Source of the DNA: Lunularia cruciata
Lineage: Eukaryota > Streptophyta > Marchantiopsida > Lunulariales > Lunulariaceae
DNA: 64,000 nt
NCBI GenBank assembly: GCA_948567375.1
Contig: OX419757.1
Coordinates: 67,704,001-67,768,000, forward strand
Direction: 5' to 3'
Every line of letters begins with the position of its first letter. Within the stretch, counting starts at the first letter, position 1. This document shows positions 24,560 through 34,485 of the stretch, piece by piece. The notes beneath the pieces were generated by a model. The model was not told where the DNA came from, did not search any database, and saw only the letters and a list, made by a program, of their open reading frames with translations. The translations under genes were made by a program, and so were the position numbers.

Positions 24560-25921
24560 TGTCACGCCATTTGTAGTTCCGCATCTAGATGCTCGGACAC
24601 TGGAGTTCCAGTGATGGTAGTTAGAGTTATTCTAGCAGTTTCTTAGGGACTACTTTCCGACGGTTAGATTTCGTGTTTGGGGTACTGACTTCACGGTGGG
24701 GCCCACCATCACTTTGCACCGTTTGCACCGTCGAGTGTGCCGTCAGCGGACCGTTAGGGTTTTAGGGCTAGCTCGAGTCCAGGGGGTATAGTTTCGAAGT
24801 GAGCTCTAGAGAGCTCACTTCTCTAATGTTGAGCCTTCGAGTTCCTGGCTATGGTGGACAGAGGCCGGCGAGCGTCACCTGGATTCTCTATGCTTGAGTG
24901 GGTGTGGCTTGATTGTAATCAGTGCCCAGTTGTTGGCAGTTTATAGAGTGACAGATCAAGTACTGATCTGAGTTGAGTTGAGTTGAGAGTGTTAAGCAAT
25001 CTGATTACATCAGAGAAGTGAAGTCAGGGGGAAATCGGGTGCAGGAACATTGAGTGTTGGTGGTATCTCCAAGCTCGGTGGATCGTGGTAGCTCGATTCA
25101 GGTTTTGTGTTTCCCTAGTGTGCAGAAGCTCGTGTAGTTGATGCAAATTTGGCAGTTAGGCGGACGGTGTGCGGAAGCGCTGGCCAAATTTCGAGCAAAG
25201 AAGGAGCAATTTTCGAGCAGTGTTGTGATTTTGAGCTCAGGAGGTGAAGGCAGGACCAATTTGCTGCGAGTTGGGCTCAGAAAGTGAAATTGAAGGTGGA
25301 GTTGGAAGCTCTTCTCATGAAATTGTGACTTGGAAAAACCCGTTTTGTCAATTTGGCTTGAGTGGAAAGTTAGCGGGGGATTTGGCTGACATCTATCTTT
25401 AGGGTTTACGTCAGATTTTACGTCAGATTTTACGTCAGATTTACGTCAGATTTTGGGCCAGAATTGGAGAAGTTTTGTTGTTTGGCCAGATTTGGAGAAG
25501 TTTCGCTAGTTTGGAGGAGTTTCGCAGATTTGGAGAAGTTTCGCCAATTTTGGAGGAGGTTCAAAGTGGCAACAAGAAAGGCCTCATTTGGCTGAATTTC
25601 GGCGTTTCGAGGCTTTGAGGCTTTGAGGCTTTGAGGCTTCGAGGCATAGGGCTATGAGAGGCTACGAAGGCCTAGAAGGGCCAGCTTGTTGGCGTGAGAC
25701 TAGCTAGTTTAGAGTAGATCTTGGTCATTGGTTGGCAAAATCTACCTTTCCTGCTAGATTGTGCGCAACAGGGTTTGACCCCTAGATCTCTTGTTCCTAG
25801 ACTGGTGCCCTAGCCAACTGGTCCACCCTCACTTGTTGTCATAGTGATTGTGCCATTGTTATCTATACACATGTAGCTTTGGCTAGGAGAGGCAGTTTGA
25901 TCCCATTCTTGGTGATCCTGG
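24560..25921 (+). repeat. Terminal segment A1
   Basis: 1,362 bp matching segment A of the solo repeat at 3217-4540 along its whole length and A2 at 33928-34374 over its first ~447 bp. It passes directly into the internal region at 25921 without segment B. The bases at the junction read TGGTAGCTTAGG, which starts like a primer-binding site (TGG) but does not match the initiator tRNA-Met complement after TGGTA. Confidence 0.85.
25406..25448. promoter_or_regulatory. Four tandem TTACGTCA (TGACGTAA) motifs
   Basis: TTACGTCA occurs at 25406, 25418, 25430 and 25441. The reverse complement contains TGACG, the core bound by plant TGA-type bZIP factors. The solo copy has only two (4065 and 4076), so the array has expanded or contracted between family members, as enhancer repeats of plant retrotransposons do. 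Lying in terminal segment A, it is a candidate enhancer of element transcription; function is inferred. Confidence 0.5.
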
Positions 25922-26556
25922 TAGCTTAGGACTTAGATACGAACTACTCTTATGTCAAATGCCAAATAGTGGCAGAGTCAGTCCCATGTTGTGTTATGAG
26001 ATGGAGTGTTTTCGTTTAGATTTCTTGTGATTGGATCCCCTCTATTCTCTGCTTCCTGTTTGTGCACCACGTTTGTGTGAGGTGCCCTGACTTTTGAGCG
26101 TTGGTGCTCTGGTGTGCTCTCGGTGGTGAGGCTGGAGTGATGACCAGTCAGACTACCTTTGTTTCTCTCCGGTGAGGCAGGAAGTGATGACCTGCAGACC
26201 GTGAGAGTGCGTGTTATGATGGCAGGTTACAGGTTGACTTTCCCCTAGTGTAGTTATCTCGGTTAGAGTTACATTAGTGGGTGGTGTTTAGTTGGTGTTG
26301 GCACTTGGTGGGGTACTTGCGGTTGCAGTTGGTGGTTCGGGTTTGCTGTTGCAGTTACGTGGTCACGACGGAGTTCTTTGGAAATTCCAGAGGAGTTAGC
26401 CCTGCAGTACGCAGTGGGTTTACTCGGAGTGGTGCTCGGTATCAGCCTGTATCTCAGGTCCTAGTGAGGGAGGAGATTGACTCTGAGTTGGAGTTCGACA
26501 CAGGAGCTGATTCAGTTGAGAGTGCACTTGGTGTGTCCGCACTGTTGTTGTGGGAC

Positions 26557-28182
26557 ATGGATGAGATTTATGGGGCCTCCAAAAGCCCTAGGCGTTACTC
26601 TGGTACAGTGGGTACCATTGAGTTGGATGACTTCATCCAGGAGTTTGATAGTTGGTGTGATCTGCAGCAGATGCGGAACCCGACTTTGTTCACACCCTTC
26701 ATGGCATGGAAGGGGTTGTTTCAACACTTGGAGGGTCCACCGATGGACAACTACCATGAGTTCAGGAGAGCTCATTTAGAGGAGATTGAGTTATAGAGAC
26801 AGTATTGGTCTCCATACTATGTCTCCATCACTTCAGGCTCGGTGGCCAGGAGTAGATCGGCTGTACCTACGAGTTCTAGCTCGAGTAGTGTGGGTGGAGC
26901 TAGTGGAGGTGCACTAGCTGGAGATAGTGCTACTACGAGTGGAGGTACCGCTGCAGGAGGTGGTGTGGTACCGGGGTTTAACCCCATGGTTGAGTTCTTC
27001 CTATGTTTGAGGCAGAACTACCAGGGAGTGCGGACTGACAAGCTGAGGAGCTTGCAGGAGTTCCAGCGGAAGGCTGGAGAGAGCCTACGCGAGGCATATA
27101 CTCGCATGAGGCGGCTGATCAGTTTCACTCAAGGAGTTACTGAGGCCCAGGCAGTCCAGTTTTGGTATGGTATACTGGACAGGGAGTTGCGACGTAGAGT
27201 TCGTGATGCTACGTTGTTGCAGGCTACTTCGCCCACTTTGGCAGTAGTCTTTGGTTTGGCTGAGCGTATTGAGCCCAACATGGTGGAGGAGAGAGTGGTG
27301 ACAGCTGGATTTGGTAGAGAGACCTCATCCACGGTTGTGACTTCTTCTAGAGTGCAACAGAGTGCACCACGCCCAGTTGGTTTTCGAGGACAGGGTGGAC
27401 AGCTCAGATCCTATGGAGCGAGTGGAGGGCCTAGTGGAGTTAGACCCTTACCCTCATTTTCGGGTCAGCAGCAGCCAGTGAGTGGTGGTGTTGCTTGTTG
27501 GACTTGTGGTGGACCTCACCATAGGAGAGAGTGTACTCAGGGCAGCGGACCTGATACCTCTGGTGCATCACAGCCAGCACAGAGGCAGTGTGAGCATTGC
27601 CACAGATTTGATCACACTAGTGACCGGTGTTTTGACCTACACCCGGAGTTACGGAGTGGTAGGGCTGCTATGGCAGGTAGTAGAGGAGCTCCAATTCATG
27701 GAGGACGAGGTGGTAGAGGTGGTGGTAGAGGATCTACACCTAGTAGGGGTGCGGTACCTGCCCTTACTTCTGACACAACTATGGCTACTCGGATTGAGCA
27801 GTTGGAGCAGAGATTGGCTAGTATGGCTATTGCTCAGAGGAGATCAGATTCGGGTGCTGAGGCTTCCACCTCATATGCTGGTGATAGAGATGCTTTGGAC
27901 TTCATGTGCGGAGCAGCACAGGTGGATGCATCTGCAGTAGTGACTAGGAGTGCAATACGTGCTCCAGAGCCTAGAGGAGCATCAGTGGAGTTGGACCCAC
28001 AGAGAGGAGAGGTTGGGAGACAGGTCAGACTTCCCCAGTCTTTCACGCTATCTGAGGCATTACAGACGACATCCATGGTTCCTAGACGTCCTAGTGCAAG
28101 TGTGGTAGGTGGTGATGGAGTACCTGCTAGTCAGCCACTTGCTACTACACAGACTAAGTCTAGTATGATGTTGGGGGCGGCT
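26557..28182 (+). other. Gag domain with two zinc knuckles and an RGG-like tract
   Basis: Capsid-like region at about 26970-27300 (FLCLRQNYQGVR, SLQEFQRKAGESLREAYTRM), typical of retrotransposon Gag. Zinc knuckle 1 (27496-27534) has cysteines spaced CX2C with a shortened middle, deviating by one residue from CX2CX4HX4C; knuckle 2 (27589-27630) is canonical. Both bind nucleic acid. A Gly/Arg-rich stretch follows at about 27690-27750 (GGRGGRGGGRG). Ser/Gly-rich linkers flank the core. A TAG at 26794 breaks the N-terminal part. Confidence 0.85.
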
Positions 28183-28464
28183 TAGTTGATTATGCGGCAT
28201 CCTTTATTTTTAGCCAGTGACATGTTTACATTGGGAGTTGACCCAACCCCAGTGTTCCGATTGGCTGCCATGATGTGTGAGAGTAGGGATGGTGCAGTTC
28301 CTACTACTAGAGCAGAGGTGGTTGGTAGTGGAGCTGACTTGGTTGAGGAGCATGGGATCCGTTCAGCGACCAATGGTTTATGGTAGGCAGCAGCGGCTAG
28401 ACTGGAGGAGTTGCCAGCTAGACCGGCCTTTGAGAGAGCGCGGTTTACACCTGGTGTTGTCCTA

Positions 28465-28830
28465 TTGGATAACCAGAGGGGGATCTTTCGTTTGGTGGGA
28501 CCTTCAGGGAAGGTCTATACACCACAGAGAGTCTTGTTAGACTCTGGTGCGCAGCCCCTTATGTTGGGGAAGGCTGCAGTTGTTGGTCTGGAGTTACGGA
28601 AGACCGATGTGGAGAGGTGTCCATTTCAGATCCAGACATCTCTAGGTGGTGGTTTGACACAGTACATCACAAGTGGGGAGCTTGTTGTCCAAGTTCAGCC
28701 TGGTCATCCGACTGATAGCTCGGTGGTGAGAGCTCAGGTTGTTGCGACGATAGCTAAGTCATATGATGTGCTAGTTGGGGGAGCAGTGTTATACCTTATG
28801 GGTTTCAGCATTGACTATTGGGAGGAGACA
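28465..28830 (+). other. Retropepsin (aspartic protease) domain
   Basis: Catalytic VLLDSGAQPLMLG with D-S-G at 28540-28548, followed about 70 residues later by YDVLVGGAVLYLMG, the counterpart of the retropepsin I-L-G strand. It would cleave the polyprotein. Unlike the old gypsy at 1-5998, its active-site triad is intact. It is followed by a linker of about 130 residues leading into the methyltransferase. Confidence 0.85.
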
Positions 28831-29250
28831 GCCTCTTATAGACCTGGTTGGCAGTCTGGTGAGGGACGGGTATGTCGCCTACCAGTACGCTTCAGTAGTG
28901 GCAGTCTTGGCTCACTACAATCCGGGACCATGGCAGCATCAGTTTTAGCTTTCAGCGGTGCGGTTACTTGGCCTGATGACTTGTTGGAGGGGAACGCCCA
29001 TGCAGAGGATACTCCAATACCAAAGGAGATCACTCGGCTATGGAGTACGAGTAGGATTGTTCCATCCACCTTGGATGTTCTATTGTGGAGTTCAGAGGAG
29101 GCATTGCAGCAGCATGCGGATCAGTTGGTGCAGCAGGCTTGGAGTGGAGCCTTCGTACCATCAGGGGATGAGTGTGAGGATGAGCCTCTAGAGGCGATTG
29201 CTTTGACACCTCTGGATACCACACTCATTGCTTGGCAGTATCCAGTAGAG

Positions 29251-30159
29251 GGGATATGTCTATTGGAGTTGTTTGGTGGGATCGGCACCAGACTAGCTGC
29301 GGTGTTACAGGCGGGTATCTGAGTACAGAGGTACTTGTATGTAGAGAGAGATGAGACTGCTAGGCGAGTCTCTCTACATCATGTGGCACACTTGGCCTAT
29401 CGGTATCCGGAGTTATTACCAATGTCAGCAGTCAGAGGTTACCAGAAGGCCTTACCAGGAGACATTTCCTTACTGGGGGCGCATGACCTAGAGAGACATG
29501 GGCCTATTCACTTGGTGATTTTTGGATGGCCATGTCAGGGACATACACGTGCGGGCCGTGGTTTGGGTCTTCAGGATCCTCGTTCTGGTGTGTTTTGGGA
29601 GATGTTACGGATATTACGACATCTCCAGGTTCATCAGTCTGTTTCTCCAGCTTACCTTTTGGAGAACGTTCCTTTGTTGGGTGATTCTCGCACTAGAGTG
29701 GTGGCAAGTACACATCAGGTCCATTCTTGGATGGGACCTGCTGTATTGTTAGATGCAGCCAGAGTGGGATCACGGGCTCATCGTCTTCGTCTTTGGTGGA
29801 CAAACCTCTTACCCAGAGAGGTTCTACAGCGTAGTTATGATGGGATTCAGCGACTAGACCACATTCTTGTTGATGATATCTTGGATGTTGGACGTCAGTC
29901 TCAGACAGTGGTAGTGGCTGATAGGTCACCTATGGCAGTGGTGAACCTAGTTGGACAGCCTAGAGCTACATTTCCTACACTCATGAGTTTCCCAAGCTCT
30001 CATGCTTTTTGAGAGGGAGGACCTAGACTTGCTTGGGACTCATAGTTATAGCAGTTGGTGGAGCCCAATGCTGATGAGAGAGAGCGGGCGATGGGTTTTC
30101 GCACCGGTATTACTGCTGTTCCAGCAGTGTTAGAGGCATCCAGGCGTCAGGTGTTAGGT
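29251..30159 (+). other. C5-cytosine DNA methyltransferase domain
   Basis: Motif I LLELFGGIGTRLAAVLQAGI (SAM binding, FGGIG at 29272-29286), acidic motif II (YVERDE), motif IV GWPCQGHTRAGRG with catalytic Cys at 29533-29535 and the downstream LQDPRSGVFWEMLRIL typical of DNMTs, motif VI ENV at 29662-29670, motif VIII AHRLRLWW, and a C-terminal RERAMGFRTGITA resembling the motif IX/X region. Motif spacing and the DAARVGSRAHRLRLWWTNL block look most like the DNMT3/DRM side of the family, but this needs a tree. The order of motifs I to X is not permuted as in DRM. A TGA at 29320 right after motif I, and others at 30010-30049, kill this copy. Predicted role: methylation of cytosine in DNA. Confidence 0.9.
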
Positions 30160-30699
30160 TAGGCTATGGACCTGAACTGTTTGACCTGGATTGTGAGCCT
30201 TGGTTTGGCAGAGCAGCGTAGGATGCGCTTGATAGGCATCACCACTCGGACACTTGTGAGCCCTGTGCCTATCGAGACGATTCAGGCACATGCTGGGGGC
30301 GATGGACCGAGTGGACATGGTATTCTTGGGACACATCCAGTAGCTACTAGGGAGAGTGGTCTACTTGGAGTCCATCCAGGTGAGCGTGGGCTACTTGGAT
30401 TACACCCTTGGTCCACATGGGATGCAGCCAGAGGACGTATGGAGCTTGCAGCCAGAGTGGAGGGAGTTTTTCACACAGAGGTTGGGACCTCTAGTGGTCG
30501 TGAGCATGACACCATTGCTCCCAAGGGCCCAATGTAGCAGCCAGTCAGTACGTCTTCCACTCCTACTACAGTTGCAAAGGATACTTGGGAGCCAGATCTT
30601 GGACCCAAGCTTACTGGAGAGGAAAGACGGAGGGTTTGGAGGTTCTTGAGGAGTCACACGAGTTGTTTTGCCTTCAGTATGAAGGATTTGGGTGCTCTG

Positions 30700-32010
30700 A
30701 AGGGACCTGGTATACGAATTGAGCTGACTAGCGACACACCAGTTTTCCGATGTCCTTATCGATATAGTGATATGGAGAGGACATTGATTCAGAGCCGGAG
30801 TAGTGACCTTTTTGAGGCTGGTTTGGTGGAGATTTCACATGGAGAGTATGCATCAGCGACAGTGATGCCAGCCAAGAAGGATATGCATGGCAACTATACA
30901 GATAGGCGGATGTGTGGAGATTACCGTCCTATCAACCAACAGACCAGGGCTGATCGGTATGCCATGCCTACACCGGAGGAGATTTTTGATGCAATTGGGC
31001 ATGCAAAGGTCTTCAATACTTTGGATCTTCAAGCGGGATATCATCAGTTGCCGGTCAGGGAGGAGGATAAGTCCAAGACAGCATTTTGGGCTATTGATCC
31101 TCACGGCAAGGATGTGTTATATCAGTGGAGGTTCTTACCATTTGGGTTAAAGAACGCTCCTATTGAGTTCCAGAGGGTCATGGATAGGATCCTAGCTGGA
31201 TTGGATTTTGCTCGGTGCTATATTGATGACATTTTGGTTTATAGCACTACTGTGGAGGAGCATGAGAGACAGCTGTTGGAGGTGTTTGAGAGGTTGAGAT
31301 CTCATGGACTCAAACTACATCCTGGGAAGTGTAGGTTCTTCCACGAGCAGGTTGAGTATTTGGGTCACACTATCTACCCCGGAGGACTTGGTGTCCAGCA
31401 GACCAAGGTGGAGGCTATTGCACGTATTCCTCGGCCTACGGATGTGAGCAGAGTGCGAGCATTCCTTGGGTTGGCGAACTTCTATCGCCGCTATGTTAGA
31501 GGATTTAGTGCCATTGCCAAGGCCTTGACAAAGCTGACCAAGCTTACACAGGAGTGGTGTTGGGGAGATGAGCAGGAGAGAGCTTTTGTAGAGCTCAAGG
31601 AGAGGTTGACATCTGCTCCTATTTTGAGGAGACCGATCAAGGGACGACCATTTTAGGTTCACACTGATTGGAGTATGTTGGGGCTTGGAGCGGTGCTCAT
31701 CCAGCATGATGATGAGGAGAAGGAGTTTGTGGTGGCCTATGCTAGTCGCTCCAACAATTCAGCGGAGGCGAAGTATAGTTCATATGAGGGAGAGTGCTTG
31801 GCAGCAGTTTGGGCAGTAGCACATTTCCGATGTTACCTATTTGGTAACCCCTTCACTCTCATCACTGATCATCAGCCGCTGAAGTGGTTGATGGAGTCCG
31901 ACAAGCTTTCAGGGAAGCTTGCACGATGGGCTTTGATTTTACAGGAGTATGATTTCACGGTTGTTCACAGACCTGGAGTGGTGAACCGTGATGCAGATGG
32001 GTTGAGTAGA
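30700..32010 (+). other. Reverse transcriptase and RNase H
   Basis: RT motifs in order: MPAKKD, CGDYRPINQQT, FNTLDLQAGYHQLPV, FLPFGLKNAPIEFQ and the catalytic YIDD at 31219-31230, then LGHTIYPGG and FLGLANFYRRYV. RNase H begins at HTDWS just behind the TAG at 31654 and has YEGECLA, ITDHQPL and NRDADGLSR, giving the four acidic residues. This is the clearest evidence that the element is Ty3/gypsy. Confidence 0.95.
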
Positions 32011-32379
32011 AACTCATGTCCCAGCCAGCAAGATCAGACCGGAGCACGTTGGCATGGTGAGACAGATGAGGAGATGGTGCCAGGTTGGCATGCATTGGCC
32101 TTTCTGTGTATATTTGCAGAGACTTTGGTGGTATCTCTCTCAGCGCATACAGGAGGAGTTATTGAGGTCACAGATCCAGAGAGTGAAGATATTGGTACAG
32201 TTCAGCGAGACATTCATGATGATGTCTTAGTGATGGACTATCTTTGCACTGGTGTTGTGGGTGGCACAGTTGGGGCCAAGGAGAGAGACCGTGTTCTTCA
32301 GCGAGCCAGACGGTTCAGATTGGAGAGTAGACACCTTTTGCGTGTATGGGAGGATGGTAGAGTGCGAGTAGTACCACTT

Positions 32380-33450
32380 CCATCACAGAGACCACAATTG
32401 GTCCGTCATGCTCATGAGGAGCTAGGACATTTTGGAGTAAAGCGTACATATAGCTTACTTCAGAGTCATTATTGGTGGCGCGGTATGCAGACCAAGGTAC
32501 AGCAGTTTGTTGCCAAATGTATGGTTTGTGACCGAGTTAGAGCATCATTCAATGCTCTTACGCCACAGTTACACCCATTACCTATCATGGGATTGGATTA
32601 CCGTTGGAGTTTGGACTTTGCCGGACCTTTACCGCTGACTGTGAGACATCATCAGTATGTTTTGGTGATGGTGGAGCACTTCTCCAAGTGGATTGAGTTG
32701 GTGGCACTTCCTGACAAGTCTAGTGAAGGGACAGCTTACTCGTTCCTGGATCGAGTTCTTAGTCATTTTGGTGCACCCGCTGAGGTTTTAACTGATCAGG
32801 GTACAGAGTTCTTGGGAGAGTTTCAAGTCTTGTGTGACAAGGCTTTGATTGATCATCGTACTACATCCCGAGATCACCCTGAGGCAGATGGCTTAGCAGA
32901 GAGAGTGGTTCAGACGGTGAAGAGAGGATTGCAAAAGTATGGTTTGCAGAGAGGCCACTTGGGAGATTGGGATCTCCAGTTACCTTGGTTGGCCATGGGC
33001 TATCGGTTCAGCCGGCAAGCCTCCTTAGCATCCTTCTCTCCATACTTTCTACTCTATGGACGAGATCCAGATTTACCTGCAGCCATTCGTCGAGATGCTA
33101 CTATAGTTTTAGACTTGGATGACCCCGATGTATGGATGAGCGCATGTTCTCAGCGGGCAGAGATCTTTCGGAGAGTGATGCCGATGGCCTTTGAGAACTT
33201 GGTGATTGCTCAGCATAGAGATACTTTACGCTATGCTACCATTCGAGGAGGAGGTTATAGACCCTCGATCCATCAATTTCATCCAGGTGACTATGTATAT
33301 CTACAGCAGACAGCACCGACGACACTTGATGTTTCTATAGGCCGCACTATCTTGAGAGTGCGCGAGGTTTGGCCATCTGGAGTCCTTTTGTTAGAAGGAC
33401 GTGATGGTGTTGTTTGGAAGGATCATGTGCGCAATTGTGCGCCATGCCAC
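32380..33450 (+). other. Integrase with H2C2 zinc domain and DDE core
   Basis: Zinc-binding part HEELGHFGVKRTY...KCMVC, then catalytic Asp at 32614-32616 (WSLDFAG), Asp at 32794-32796 (LTDQGTEF) and Glu at 32899-32901 (DGLAERV); Asp-to-Glu distance is 35 residues, the DD35E signature. The C-terminal part contains FHPGDYVYLQQ, typical of gypsy integrases. No tyrosine recombinase is present. No chromodomain follows; a PHD finger does. Confidence 0.93.
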
Positions 33451-33510
33451 CTTCCAAACATTGATGGTACGATGGACCCAAGCTTGGCACTTGTACGTGC
33501 AGGCTTGAGG

Positions 33511-33645
33511 TGTATGTTATGTGGCTCTTCTGGTGGAGCTGCTACTATGTTAGTATGTGATAGTTGTTCGAGAGGATGGCATATGGCATGTATGACTCCT
33601 CCCCTCACGGTGGTTCCTCAGGGACAGTGGTTATGTCCTATATGT
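33511..33645 (+). other. PHD finger at the integrase C-terminus
   Basis: Eight ligands in C4HC3 order: CMLC, CDSC, WHMAC and CPIC, with the conserved Trp before the last cysteine pair. PHD fingers read histone H3 tails. In chromoviruses the same position holds a chromodomain that guides integration, so by analogy this finger may target insertion to particular chromatin; that is inference. The frame ends with TGA three codons after the last cysteine pair begins. Confidence 0.9.
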
Positions 33646-33809
33646 ACTTGACCTATAGCTAGTTCATTCTTTATATGGTATAGATTGCAGACAGGCGACT
33701 AACGATGGGGCTCCATAGCACCCGGCCTCCTGATCTTTGCCCACTAGAGGGTATACCATATACTTAGAGTAGATGGCTATCTGGAGTTAGAGGGACCTAA
33801 CCACCAGCT

Positions 33810-33819
33810 AGGGGGGCGA
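33810..33819 (+). other. Polypurine tract
   Basis: AGGGGGGCGA, purine-rich and directly abutting segment B1, where plus-strand DNA synthesis would start. Its position predicts that the LTR made by reverse transcription begins with B. Confidence 0.65.
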
Positions 33820-34481
33820 TTGTGGCACTTTAGAGTCTATGTATGACTTATGTGTGAGTTTTGCTTTTATAGTGTATGATGTTGACAGTGATGTATGTTG
33901 TGTAGCGATGTATATACACACGATAGCTGTCACGCCATTTGTAGTTCCGCATCTAGATGCTCGGACACTGGAGTTCCAGTGATGGTAGTTAGAGTTATTC
34001 TAGCAGTTTCTTAGGGACTACTTTCCGACGGTTAGATTCCATGTTTGGGGTATTGACTTCATGGTGGGGCCCACCGTCACTTTGCACCGTTTGCACCGTC
34101 GAGTGTGCCATCAACGGACCGTTAGGGTTTAAGGGCTAGCTCAAGTCCATGGGGTATAGTTTCAAAGTGAGCTCCAGAGAGCTCACTTCTCTGATGTTGA
34201 GCCTTCGAGTTCCTGGCTATGGTGGACAGAGGCCGGCGAGCGTCACTTGGATTCTCTATGCTTGAGTGGGTGTGGCTTGACTATAATCAGTGCCCAGTTG
34301 TTGGCAGTTTATAGAGTGACAGATCAAGTACTGATCTGAGTTGAGTTGAGTTGAGAGTGTTAAGCAATCTGATTATTGTGGCACTTTAGAGTCTATGTAT
34401 GACTTATGTGTGAGTTTTGCTTTTATAGTGTATGATGTTGACAGCGATGTATGTTGTGTAGCGATGTATATACGCACGACA
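33819..34481 (+). repeat. 3' terminal block B1-A2-B2
   Basis: B1 33819-33927, A2 33928-34374, B2 34375-34481. B1 and B2 are near-identical (both start ATTGTGGCACTTTAG) and match 4542-4648. A2 matches the first ~447 bp of A1, then jumps directly to B2, lacking about 0.9 kb of A. At the B1/A2 joint the sequence is CGATAGC|TGTCACG, where B2 ends CGACA. The block ends in GACA followed by the target duplicate AATA. Confidence 0.85.
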
Positions 34482-34485
34482 AATA

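Larger units (their letters stand above)
26281..33651 (+). pseudogene. Gag-PR-MTase-RT-RH-IN-PHD polyprotein, one frame with ten stops
   Basis: From the codon after TAG at 26275 to the final TGA at 33649-33651, every domain lies in the same frame: 2,457 codons with no frameshift. Internal stops are TAG at 26794, 28183, 28384, 30043, 30049, 30160, 30535 and 31654 and TGA at 29320 and 30010; none is TAA. In several cases the family pattern calls for Gln or Arg at the stop. The frame opens with GTG; the first in-frame ATG is at 26557, so the true Gag start is uncertain. The TAG at 28183 lies between Gag and protease and could in principle be a native readthrough site; the others fall inside domains. 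Confidence 0.88.
24560..34481 (+). mobile_element. Ty3/gypsy retrotransposon carrying a DNA methyltransferase and a PHD finger
   Basis: A 9,922-bp element bounded by TGTC...GACA and flanked by AATA (24556-24559 and 34482-34485). Domain order on the plus strand is Gag, protease, C5-cytosine methyltransferase, reverse transcriptase, RNase H, DDE integrase, PHD finger, all in one frame (26281-33651). RT-before-integrase and a DDE integrase place it in Ty3/gypsy. The terminal organisation is A1-internal-B1-A2-B2, not two equal LTRs. Solo and second copies of the family occur at 3217-4648 and 62690-64000. Ten in-frame stops make this copy non-autonomous. Capture of DNMTs by retrotransposons has been reported in dinoflagellates and charophyte algae (from memory); I do not know of a published gypsy element with exactly this layout. 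Confidence 0.92.

Noticed and set aside
26477-28076. Alternative-frame and minus-strand open frames inside the methyltransferase element Gag
   Set aside because: No domains; the frame shared with all downstream domains explains the region.
26275-33651. TAG reassigned to glutamine, as in some green algae and ciliates
   Set aside because: CAG Gln codons are abundant in the same frame, TGA stops occur too, and a neighbouring gene model appears to end in TAG (51070). C-to-T decay explains the stops more simply.
33511-33651. Chromodomain at the integrase C-terminus
   Set aside because: The ligand pattern is C4HC3, a PHD finger; no chromodomain aromatic cage pattern is seen.
24560-34481. DIRS-order element because of split direct repeats
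   Set aside because: No tyrosine recombinase; a clear H2C2-DD35E integrase and 4-bp target duplicates are present. The repeat layout is reported as a puzzle instead of a classification.
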